Below are positions 23,456 through 32,383 of a DNA stretch of 64,000 nt, piece by piece. The position numbers and the translations under genes are program-made. The notes beneath the pieces are model-generated. The model ran no database searches and was not told the DNA's origin. It saw only the letters and a list, made by a program, of their open reading frames with translations. Origin of the DNA: G965261055 sp965261055 [NCBI: Fibrobacteria bacterium] (GTDB lineage Bacteria > Fibrobacterota > Fibrobacteria > UBA11236); contig OZ253440.1 in NCBI GenBank assembly GCA_965261055.1, positions 620,001 to 684,000 of the forward strand. Direction: 5' to 3'. The stretch's first letter is position 1, and the number at the start of each line of letters is the position of its first letter.

Positions 23456-24487
23456 GAAACAAAGAACAATAATTTTAATATACCAAGATGTGTAGATACT
23501 TTTAAAAAAGAAGCTGTAGACTTAGAAGCAGTGAGTAATGAGTTGACATTTATTGACCTATTTGCAGGAATAGGAGGTATAAAACTTGGTTTTGAAAATG
23601 CAGGTTTTCAATGTGTCTTTTCTAATGACTTTGATAAGAATTCAAAAATCACATTTGATATAAATGTTGCTTTAGATAAGCAAATGATTCTTGGGGATAT
23701 TCAAAAAATTTCTACAAACGAAATTCCTAATTTTGATATATTATGCGGAGGTTTTCCTTGTCAGCCATTTTCTGTTGCTGGCTATAGACAAGGATTTAAT
23801 GATGAAAATGGCAGAGGAAATCTGTTTTTTGATATAGTAAGGATTTTGAAAAATAAAATGCCAAAAGCATTTTTATTAGAAAATGTAAAAAATCTAAAAA
23901 CTCATGACAAAGGAAATACAATTAGCATCATTTACCATGAGCTACAAAAGCTAGGTTATAAAATTACAAATAAAGTATTAAATACTATGGAATATGGTAA
24001 TTTACCACAAAACAGAGAGAGAATTTATATTGTTGGTTTTTTAGAGAAAAAATCATTTAATAATTTTGAATTTCCAAGCAAAATACCTCTGACAAAAACA
24101 ATTCATGATTGCCTAGAGAATAAAGAAATTGATGATAAATATTATTACAATGATAAACCTATGTATGAAAAAATAAAAAATGATATTACTAAAAAAGATA
24201 CGGTTTATCAATGGAGAAGACAGTATGTTAGAGAAAATAAAAATGGAGTTTGTCCTACATTGACTGCAAATATGGGCACAGGAGGACATAATGTACCCTT
24301 GGTTCTGAATGGGAAAGGTATAAGAAAATTAACCCCTAGAGAATGTGCAAACTTTCAGGGCTTTCCCAAAAATTACAAATTTCCTTCTATTGCCGATTCA
24401 CACCTATATAAACAATTTGGTAATTCTGTTTCTATTCCTGTAATTAATAGAATTGCTCAAAATATGAATTTAGCTTTAATGAAATAA
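23432..24487 (+). CDS. dcm: C5-cytosine DNA methyltransferase with an HsdM-derived N-terminal tag
   Basis: Type II-style modification enzyme. Motif I FIDLFAGIGGIKLGFE, motif IV GGFPCQPFSVAGYRQGF (catalytic Cys), motif VI LLENVKNL, motif VIII PQNRERIYIVGF and motif X YKQFGNSVSIPV are all intact, so it should be active. Before motif I lie about 30 residues, NFNIPRCVDTFKKE then DLEAVSNEL, nearly identical to the C-terminus of HsdM (NLNIPRYVDTFEEE, DLEAVSNEL). True translation may start upstream as given, or at the TTG just before motif I. It is followed after 2 nt by the putative endonuclease. Confidence 0.93.
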   Translation: MRELRMMNETKNNNFNIPRCVDTFKKEAVDLEAVSNELTFIDLFAGIGGIKLGFENAGFQCVFSNDFDKNSKITFDINVALDKQMILGDIQKISTNEIPNFDILCGGFPCQPFSVAGYRQGFNDENGRGNLFFDIVRILKNKMPKAFLLENVKNLKTHDKGNTISIIYHELQKLGYKITNKVLNTMEYGNLPQNRERIYIVGFLEKKSFNNFEFPSKIPLTKTIHDCLENKEIDDKYYYNDKPMYEKIKNDITKKDTVYQWRRQYVRENKNGVCPTLTANMGTGGHNVPLVLNGKGIRKLTPRECANFQGFPKNYKFPSIADSHLYKQFGNSVSIPVINRIAQNMNLALMK

Positions 24488-24489
24488 TT

Positions 24490-25599
24490 GTGTTTTTTAA
24501 TAATCAAATTGCTAAACAGAAGAAAAAATATCAATCTTTTTTAAAAATTGCTGGTTGTATATCTAATCTATTTTCTGATTCAAATATTCCCTATCTTTAT
24601 TATAGAGTTGCAGAAAAAATATTTTGCCGTGCATTTGAAGCAGAAGATTTATCAAGAAGCGATGTATCTGCTGATGCAAAGAAAAATGCTCTTGGAATAG
24701 GTTTAAAAACTTTCCTACAAGGTAATAATAAAAGTTTTCAAAAAATTGCAGAATTTAATAGCGATAGATTATTATATGCGAATCTTGAATCAAAACAACT
24801 TGTTGCGAAAATATCAGAGTTGAGAAATAAGAGAATTGAATTTACTCGGAATACATACGAATTACAAAATTCAATATACCATTGTATAATTAGAGATTTT
24901 GGGAAATTCAAAATCTTTGAAGAACCAATGGACAAAGTGGATATTCATAATATTCGTAATGTTAAATCCAATAAAAGTTCAATTACTTTTAATGATGAAA
25001 AAAATGAATATTCATTTTTACTTGCAAAAAGTACTCTTACAAAAAGATTTATTACGAAACCTATTATTTATGAATTTGATGTTGAAATTCTTAAAGATCC
25101 ATTACTTGAACTCAAAAATATTTTATATCAAAAAGATTTACTACTAGAAACAGAAAATAGAATAAAGCAAACTATTTATTTACCTTTGTATGGTAGAGGT
25201 TCAACTGTATTTGAGAAAAGTGGACTAAATCAATGGAATGCAGGAGGAAGAGTAAGAGATCCAAATGAAGTTTATATTCCTATTCCAGCTGAAATTTATA
25301 AAAACTTTAAAGATTTTTTTCCCAATAGAGACACTCCATTTAATTTAAAACTTCCAAATGGAAAAATTATGCAATCTAAAATATGTCAAGATGGAGGTAA
25401 AGCTTTAATGTCTTATTCTAACAGAGAGCTTGGGCATTGGATTTTAAGAAGTATTTTAAAATTAAAAGAAGGAGAATTATTGACCTACGAAAAATTACAA
25501 GAAATAGGCATTGATTCAGTGAGTATTAATAAAATCAATAATTTAGAATTTGAGATAAATTTTACAAAAATTGGTAGTTATGAAAAATTTATTAAATAA
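24490..25599 (+). CDS. Putative type II restriction endonuclease (NgoFVII-like C-terminal domain)
   Basis: A 369-aa protein starting at GTG 2 nt after the cytosine methyltransferase, the expected place for its cognate nuclease. The C-terminal part (about residues 215-340: YLPLYGRGSTVFEKSGLNQW, YIPIPAEIYKNFKDFFP, KICQDGGKALMSYSN) resembles the B3-like DNA-binding domain of NgoFVII-type restriction enzymes from memory. The N-terminal half (AFEAEDLSRSDVSADAKKNA, GIGLKTFLQG) resembles the N-terminus of proteins of that annotation; I cannot point to catalytic residues. The frame continues open for 25 codons after the TAA (NQSLIEDIEELLKL...), so it may have lost a short tail. Confidence 0.6.
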   Translation: MFFNNQIAKQKKKYQSFLKIAGCISNLFSDSNIPYLYYRVAEKIFCRAFEAEDLSRSDVSADAKKNALGIGLKTFLQGNNKSFQKIAEFNSDRLLYANLESKQLVAKISELRNKRIEFTRNTYELQNSIYHCIIRDFGKFKIFEEPMDKVDIHNIRNVKSNKSSITFNDEKNEYSFLLAKSTLTKRFITKPIIYEFDVEILKDPLLELKNILYQKDLLLETENRIKQTIYLPLYGRGSTVFEKSGLNQWNAGGRVRDPNEVYIPIPAEIYKNFKDFFPNRDTPFNLKLPNGKIMQSKICQDGGKALMSYSNRELGHWILRSILKLKEGELLTYEKLQEIGIDSVSINKINNLEFEINFTKIGSYEKFIK

Positions 25600-25660
25600 A
25601 ATCAAAGTTTAATTGAAGACATTGAAGAATTGTTAAAATTAATAGGTAGTATTCAAAAAA

Positions 25661-25696
25661 CAATTCGTAATTCATAATTAACAATTCGTAATTAAA
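25661..25696. repeat. AT-rich short repeat before hsdR
   Basis: AACAATTCGTAATT occurs twice, separated by CATAATT, ending just before the hsdR ATG. It is the inverted counterpart of the repeat at 23417-23455. Confidence 0.5.
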
Positions 25697-28543
25697 ATGA
25701 CAACACAATCTGAACAAGCATTAGAAAATAATTTAATAGAGCAATTGCTTAAATTTGATAAATACAGTCGTATTAAAATCAAAGGCAAAGCTGACCTACG
25801 CGCAAATCTTAAAACACAATTAGAAAAACATAATCATGTTACTTTGTCTGATAAAGAATTTCAAAAAATTCTTCCTATCCTTAATACAGGAACCGTATTT
25901 GAAAGAGCCAAAATATTAAGAGGAATAAGACACCATATTATAAAGGATGATGGAAAGACATTTTATTTTGAATTCATCAATCAAACAGAATGGTGTAAAA
26001 ATGAGTTTCAAGTTACCAATCAAGTAACTATAGAGGGTGAATATGAAAATCGTTATGATGTTACCATTCTGATTAATGGCTTGCCATTAGTTCAAATAGA
26101 GCTTAAACGAAGAGGGTGTGAGATGGGAGAAGCACACAGGCAGATATTACGCTATAAAGATCATTCCTTTGCTAGTGGGTCGGCTTTGTTTGAATATGTG
26201 CAGTTATTTATCATTAGCAATGGAGTAAATACCAAATATCTTGCTAATAATCGTAAAAGAGATTTAAATTTTAAGCAAACCTTTTATTGGGCAGATGAGC
26301 AGAATAATAAAATAACCCATTTATCAGAATTTGCTAATGTATTTTTAGAGCCTTGTCATCTATCCAAGATGATATGCAAATACATTGTACTTGCCAAAAC
26401 AGATAAACTATTAATGGTATTGAGACCGTATCAATACTATGCTTGTGAAAAGCTCATAGATAGAGTTAAAAACACCGATAAGAACGGCTATATATGGCAT
26501 ACCACAGGTAGTGGTAAAACACTCACTTCTTTTAAGGCAAGTCAAATACTCATGCACATGCCCGAAGTACATAAAGTGGTGTTTGTAGTAGATAGAAGAG
26601 ACTTGGATTATCAGACGACCAAAGAGTTCAATAATTTTTCTGAAGGTAGTGTAGATGGCACAGACAACACCAAAGCTTTAGTAAAACAATTTGGTGATGA
26701 TACTAAATTATTAGTTACTACTATTCAGAAATTAAATAATGCCATCGGCAGTCAGCGATATACTTCTACAATGGAAACATTAAAAGATAAACGAATTGTT
26801 TTCATATTTGATGAATGCCACCGTTCCCAATTTGGGGAAACACATCAGCGTATCGTTAAATACTTTAATAATCATCAAATGTTTGGTTTTACAGGAACAC
26901 CAATATTTGCTGATAATGCTGTTAAGAATCAATTAGGTGAAAGAACAACAAAAGAGCTTTTTGGAGATTGCTTACATAAGTATGTTATCACAGATGCTAT
27001 TCGTGATGAGAATGTGTTGAGTTTTTCTATTGAGTATGTAGGTAAATATACAGAAAAGAATACAAGAAACTATATAGATATAGAAGTAGAAGCAATAGAT
27101 GAGAGAGAGCTTTTTGATAATGAGGAACGCTTGAATAAAATCACAGATTATATCATTCACAATCATGCAACTAAAACACATAGCAAACAATTCACAGCAA
27201 TGTTTGCAGTTAGTGGCATTGCCACACTAATTAAGTATTATGAGCTTTTTAAAGCTAAAGAAAAAGAACACAAGTTAAAAGTTGCTACCATTTTTTCTTA
27301 TTCTGCCAATGAAGAGAATGATGCTGTTGATGGTATCACATTTTTTAATGAAGAGGGTGCTATTGAAGATACTCCAAACTCCAAACACAGTAGAGAAAAA
27401 TTAGATGAGTTTATCGCTGATTACAATAAGATGTTTGGCACTAAGTTTTCTACAAAAGATAGTCAGTCCTATTACGACTATTATAATGAGATAGCTAAGC
27501 GTGTAAAGAATCGTGAAATTGATATTTTGATAGTAGTTAATATGTTTCTTACAGGTTTTGATAGTAAGCCATTAAACACGCTATATGTAGATAGAAATTT
27601 AAAACATCACGGATTAATACAAGCTTTTTCAAGAACTAACAGGATATTAAATAAGAACAAGTCTCACGGTAATATTGTATCGTTTAGAAACCTTAAGAAA
27701 GCGACAGATGAAGCGATTGCCTTATTTTCAAATAAAGATGCTAAAGAGACAATATTACTTAAACCATATCAAAATTATTTAAGTGATTTTAATGAGGCTG
27801 TAGAGGAGTTAAAACAAATTGCTCCGACTGTAGATAGTGTCAATAATTTATTAACTGAAAGTGACGAATTAAAGTTCGTTGAAGCATTTAGAAACTTAAT
27901 GAGAATACAAAACAAACTTAGTTGTTTTGCTGATTTTTCATTTAAAGATTTACAGATGTCTGAACAAGAATTTAAGGATTACAAGAGTAAATACTTAGAT
28001 ATATATGACAAAGTAAATCGCAATAATGATAAAGAAAAAGTATCTGTTTTAGACGATGTGGATTTTGAATTAGAGCTTGTACATAAAGATGTTATTAATG
28101 TCGATTATATCATTCAGTTACTTTCTCAATTAGTTGAAGCTAAAGACAAAAACTATGAAAATCAAAAAAAACAAATCTTAGATACACTTTCAGGAGATCT
28201 TAATTTAAGAAGCAGAAAAGCATTAATTGAGCAATTTATAGAAGAAAATCTTGTAGGTATTGAAAATTCTCAAAATGTAGCCGATGAGTTTAAATCATAT
28301 TGGGATAAGCAGAAAGAAAAAGCATTTAATGATTTATGTGATGAAGAGAGTTTAGATACAAGCCAAATAAAAGATATAGTAGAAGAATATTTATTTGCTA
28401 ATCAAGTGCCTGATATGAGAGATAAAATAATGAAGTCTATGTTAAAAAAGGAGACGCTTTTAATGCGTCAAAAAACTATCCCAAGAGTAAAAGATAAGAT
28501 TATGAATTTTGTGAATACCTTTATTGAAGGTATGCCCGCTTGA
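25697..28543 (+). CDS. hsdR: Type I restriction endonuclease subunit HsdR
   Basis: Motor and nuclease subunit of the type I complex, which translocates DNA and cuts away from the recognition site. The 948-aa protein has an N-terminal PD-(D/E)xK nuclease (RYDVTILINGLPLVQIELKR), then a superfamily 2 helicase: Walker A WHTTGSGKTLTSF (about residue 268), DECHRSQFGETH (about 372), the FGFTGTPIF motif III, and VNMFLTGFDSKPLNTLYVD in the second lobe. The C-terminal helical domain is present. Length is typical. It lies downstream of the inserted type II pair, separated from hsdS by 2.3 kb. Confidence 0.96.
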   Translation: MTTQSEQALENNLIEQLLKFDKYSRIKIKGKADLRANLKTQLEKHNHVTLSDKEFQKILPILNTGTVFERAKILRGIRHHIIKDDGKTFYFEFINQTEWCKNEFQVTNQVTIEGEYENRYDVTILINGLPLVQIELKRRGCEMGEAHRQILRYKDHSFASGSALFEYVQLFIISNGVNTKYLANNRKRDLNFKQTFYWADEQNNKITHLSEFANVFLEPCHLSKMICKYIVLAKTDKLLMVLRPYQYYACEKLIDRVKNTDKNGYIWHTTGSGKTLTSFKASQILMHMPEVHKVVFVVDRRDLDYQTTKEFNNFSEGSVDGTDNTKALVKQFGDDTKLLVTTIQKLNNAIGSQRYTSTMETLKDKRIVFIFDECHRSQFGETHQRIVKYFNNHQMFGFTGTPIFADNAVKNQLGERTTKELFGDCLHKYVITDAIRDENVLSFSIEYVGKYTEKNTRNYIDIEVEAIDERELFDNEERLNKITDYIIHNHATKTHSKQFTAMFAVSGIATLIKYYELFKAKEKEHKLKVATIFSYSANEENDAVDGITFFNEEGAIEDTPNSKHSREKLDEFIADYNKMFGTKFSTKDSQSYYDYYNEIAKRVKNREIDILIVVNMFLTGFDSKPLNTLYVDRNLKHHGLIQAFSRTNRILNKNKSHGNIVSFRNLKKATDEAIALFSNKDAKETILLKPYQNYLSDFNEAVEELKQIAPTVDSVNNLLTESDELKFVEAFRNLMRIQNKLSCFADFSFKDLQMSEQEFKDYKSKYLDIYDKVNRNNDKEKVSVLDDVDFELELVHKDVINVDYIIQLLSQLVEAKDKNYENQKKQILDTLSGDLNLRSRKALIEQFIEENLVGIENSQNVADEFKSYWDKQKEKAFNDLCDEESLDTSQIKDIVEEYLFANQVPDMRDKIMKSMLKKETLLMRQKTIPRVKDKIMNFVNTFIEGMPA

Positions 28544-28609
28544 TTTTTAGCAGTTTCATAAACACAATTTGACCTATTACGAAATCTTCCAACCGAGATG
28601 AGCAGACAT

Positions 28610-28636
28610 AAAAAAAGCCAAGAAGTGAATCTTGGC
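28610..28636 (-). terminator. Rho-independent terminator (second in tandem)
   Basis: Seven-bp stem GCCAAGA/TCTTGGC with 6-nt loop (28617-28636); on the minus strand a run of seven T follows (complement 28610-28616, apart from the A at 28610 itself). It acts on minus-strand transcripts, about 100 nt beyond the terminator at 28735. The 28637-28734 stretch between holds no gene I can support. Confidence 0.75.
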
Positions 28637-28734
28637 TGATAAATTACTGACAATCTTACTGTATTACCTTATAATCTAGCAACATTTAGACTCATTCTAT
28701 ATCTCCATTTTTAAGTGTTTTAATAAACAGGCAT

Positions 28735-28764
28735 AAAAAAAGCCTCTTACAAAATGTAAGAGGC
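28735..28764 (-). terminator. Rho-independent terminator of the gap-pgk-tpiA-secG-tRNA-Leu unit
   Basis: Strong nine-bp stem GCCTCTTAC/GTAAGAGGC with 5-nt loop (28742-28764) followed on the minus strand by seven T. It begins 5 nt past the tRNA-Leu 3' end. Confidence 0.9.
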
Positions 28765-28768
28765 AAAT

Positions 28769-28853
28769 TGCGGACGGGCGGACTTGAACCGCCATGAGAA
28801 AATTTCTCACTAGCCCCTCAAGCTAACGTGTCTACCAATTTCACCACGACCGC
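28769..28853 (-). tRNA. tRNA-Leu (anticodon GAG)
   Basis: 85 nt with a long variable arm (TGAGAA/TTCTCA), anticodon loop TTGAGGG in a TTAGC/GCTAG stem, T-loop TTCAAGT in a GGCGG/CCGCC stem, and acceptor GCGGTCG/CGTCCGC. Position 5-68 of the acceptor is a U-U mismatch. CCA is not encoded. It lies downstream of secG in the same direction. Confidence 0.95.
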
Positions 28854-28874
28854 AAAAGTTGTTATAAAAATCAA

Positions 28875-29270
28875 TTATTTTTTAGTTTTTTTAGAGCCTT
28901 CAAAATCACCTATTCCAGGTAATAATGTAGATTGATTTACTTTTAACTCTTCAGGTAAAACACTAGAAAAATCTTCACTTGTTGCTTTAAGTTCTGATAC
29001 ACCACCGCCACCAGCTAAAGCATTTTTCTTTCCAGAAAGAACATTCAAACCTAAAATTAACACAAAAAGACTAATAGCAACAAATTGAGTGATTTTAGTT
29101 AAAAATGAAGTTGCACCTTTTCCAGACAAAGCTGCACCAGAGCCCATTCCACCTAAAGCACCTGCTAAACCTCCACCTTTATCACTTTGTAATAAGATAA
29201 GACCTATTAAAAAAAAACAAAGCATAACATGAAAAATTAAAAGTAATGTGTAAATAAATTCAATGCTCAT
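28875..29270 (-). CDS. secG: Preprotein translocase subunit SecG
   Basis: Small subunit of the SecYEG channel. The 131-aa protein has two membrane helices (about residues 5-25 and 58-78) joined by the glycine-rich loop DKGGGLAGALGGMGSGAALSG, the SecG signature, with IGLILLQ before it. A variable hydrophilic tail follows. It is 8 nt downstream of tpiA and upstream of tRNA-Leu, a frequent tpiA-secG-tRNA-Leu order. Confidence 0.93.
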   Translation of the reverse strand: MSIEFIYTLLLIFHVMLCFFLIGLILLQSDKGGGLAGALGGMGSGAALSGKGATSFLTKITQFVAISLFVLILGLNVLSGKKNALAGGGGVSELKATSEDFSSVLPEELKVNQSTLLPGIGDFEGSKKTKK

Positions 29271-29278
29271 ATAAATCC

Positions 29279-30031
29279 TTACGCGTTAATGATTCCTAGA
29301 AAATCTGTTGCAACTAAAGCCGCACCACCAATTAATCCTCCATCAATATCAGGTTGTGATAATAAATTTTGAGCATTATTAGGCTTCATGCTACCTCCAT
29401 ATTGAATATGGATAAAATTTGCAACTTGTTCTGAATATTGTTTTTTAAACCATTGACGAATAAAAGCATGAACTTCTTGAGCTTGTTCATCACTCGCAAC
29501 TTTTCCAGTTCCAATAGCCCAAACAGGTTCGTAAGCCACAACTGTATTGGCAACATCATCTGCAGAAAGATTTTCATAACAATCTTGTAATTGGGATTCA
29601 ACAACTTGATTTGTTTTATCACCTTCTCTTTCTTCCAAAGTTTCACCCACGCAAACAATCGCTTTCAAATTCTCAGAAAGAACTTTTTTAACTTTTTGAT
29701 TCACAATCTGATTTGTTTCATGAAAATAAATTCTTTGTTCAGAATGCCCTAAAATAACATACTCAACTCCAATTTCTTTCAACATAGAAACAGAAATTTT
29801 ACCTGTGTAAGCTCCGTCATTTTCAAAGTGAACATCTTGAGCACCTAATTTAATATTAGAGCCTTTTACAATTTTAGAAACAGAATCTAACACCAAATAA
29901 GTAGGACAAATTATGATCTCAGCATTCTGGACAATTTTAGCTTGATTCACTAATTCAGTTGCTAACTGTTTAGATTCAGCTACTGTTTTGTTCATTTTCC
30001 AATTACCAGCGATCAGTCTTGTTCTTTGCAT
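29279..30031 (-). CDS. tpiA: Triosephosphate isomerase
   Basis: Interconverts dihydroxyacetone phosphate and glyceraldehyde 3-phosphate. The 250-aa protein has the N-terminal AGNWKMNKT (catalytic Lys), YVILGHSEQR (catalytic His), AYEPVWAIGTGK (catalytic Glu; loop-6) and the C-terminal phosphate grip IQYGGSM and IGGAAL. Full length. It sits between pgk and secG. Confidence 0.98.
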   Translation of the reverse strand: MQRTRLIAGNWKMNKTVAESKQLATELVNQAKIVQNAEIIICPTYLVLDSVSKIVKGSNIKLGAQDVHFENDGAYTGKISVSMLKEIGVEYVILGHSEQRIYFHETNQIVNQKVKKVLSENLKAIVCVGETLEEREGDKTNQVVESQLQDCYENLSADDVANTVVAYEPVWAIGTGKVASDEQAQEVHAFIRQWFKKQYSEQVANFIHIQYGGSMKPNNAQNLLSQPDIDGGLIGGAALVATDFLGIINA

Positions 30032-30039
30032 AATTTCCT

Positions 30040-31236
30040 TTAGTTTAATTCCTTTAAAGCCTCTACTCCAGGAAGTTTTTTACCTTCAAGGAACTCCAAA
30101 GAAGCTCCTCCCCCAGTAGAAACATGTGAGAGTTGATCGGCAACACCAGCTTGTTCAACAGCTGCTACAGAGTCTCCACCACCAACAATTGTGATAGCTC
30201 CTTTTTTTGTTGCGTCAACTAATCCGTCAGCAACTTTGAATGTTCCTTTAGAAGATTCTTCAACTTCAAAAACACCCATAGGACCATTCCAAATGACTGT
30301 TTTAGCATCTTGAATCAAATCAAAATAGATTTGTTGTGTCTTTGGGCCAATATCAACACATTCTTTGTCTACAGGAATTTGTTGAATATCAACAATTTCT
30401 AATGGAGCCATTGTACGGTTTTTAAAATTAAATTCAGCCGTTGCTTGAGCATCAACAGGTAAAACTATTTTTCCCTCTGCTTTTTTGAGTAAAGCACTCG
30501 CAACCTTTAAGCGTTCATCTTCACACAAAGATTTTCCTATTTCTAGACCTTGTGATTTCAAAAAAGTATAAGCCATTCCACCACCAATAATAAGATAATC
30601 AACTTTATCTAAAAGAACTTCTATAACTTCTATTTTATCTGTAATTTTTGCTCCACCTATAATTGCAACAAAAGGTCTTTTAGGTTTTTTTAGAGAATCT
30701 CCCAAAAAATTTAACTCTTTTTTCATTAAGAACCCAATGCCTTTCTCTTCAAAAAATGATGCAATTCCTGCCGTAGAAGCATGAGCTCGGTGAGCTGTAC
30801 CAAAAGCATCATTAATATAAACAGTCGCTAATTTAGATAGACTTTGAGCAAAAGAAGTTTCATTTTGTGTTTCTTCTGGATAAAAACGCAAATTTTCTAA
30901 TAAAAGTACCTCTCCGAATTCCAAAGATTTAATAGTCTTTTCTGCTCCAATACCAATACAAGCTTGCACAGTTTTAACCGTTTGACCTAATAATTTAGAT
31001 AAAGATTCAGCGATAGGAGTCATTCTCATAGACTCAACAACTTCCCCATTAGGACGACCTAAATGAGACATAAGTACAATCTTAGCACCCTGCTTAACAA
31101 GGTATTGGATTGTAGGTAAAGACTCTCTTAGGCGCTTATCATTTTCAACTTGACCATTATTGATAGGAACATTAAAATCTGTCCTAACAATAACTGTTTT
31201 TTTGTTTAAGCTTAAATCTTCTATCGTCTTAATCAT
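30040..31236 (-). CDS. pgk: Phosphoglycerate kinase
   Basis: Makes ATP from 1,3-bisphosphoglycerate in glycolysis, or runs in reverse. The 398-aa protein has the start VIVRTDFNVPINNGQV, VLMSHLGRPNG, LLENLRFYPEE, AIIGGAKITDKIEV and the C-terminal TIVGGGDSVAAVEQ with STGGGASLEFLEG. Length and motifs are normal. One nt separates it from gap, so gap-pgk-tpiA are surely one transcript. Confidence 0.98.
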   Translation of the reverse strand: MIKTIEDLSLNKKTVIVRTDFNVPINNGQVENDKRLRESLPTIQYLVKQGAKIVLMSHLGRPNGEVVESMRMTPIAESLSKLLGQTVKTVQACIGIGAEKTIKSLEFGEVLLLENLRFYPEETQNETSFAQSLSKLATVYINDAFGTAHRAHASTAGIASFFEEKGIGFLMKKELNFLGDSLKKPKRPFVAIIGGAKITDKIEVIEVLLDKVDYLIIGGGMAYTFLKSQGLEIGKSLCEDERLKVASALLKKAEGKIVLPVDAQATAEFNFKNRTMAPLEIVDIQQIPVDKECVDIGPKTQQIYFDLIQDAKTVIWNGPMGVFEVEESSKGTFKVADGLVDATKKGAITIVGGGDSVAAVEQAGVADQLSHVSTGGGASLEFLEGKKLPGVEALKELN

Positions 31237-31237
31237 A

Positions 31238-32251
<1,014 letters not shown>

Positions 32252-32322
32252 CTAATAAGATATTATTTCAATTTTTAGACGATAAATATACAAAAAAAAT
32301 ACTATGAAAACACAGCAATAAG

Positions 32323-32328
32323 ATTATA
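32323..32328 (-). promoter_or_regulatory. Candidate -10 box of the gap operon
   Basis: A perfect TATAAT on the minus strand, about 80 nt before the gap ATG. TTGTAT lies 19 bp upstream as an imperfect -35. The 141-nt gap is divergent to the surA-like gene. Confidence 0.45.
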
Positions 32329-32383
32329 GTCAAAAAATTCAAGTAGAATACAATTCATTTCTGTAATTTACTATTTTTAAACC

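Noticed and set aside
28544-28853. tRNA-Leu as attachment site for the RM island
   Set aside because: No integrase and no repeat of the tRNA 3' end on the far side of the island (near 18.4-18.7 kb).
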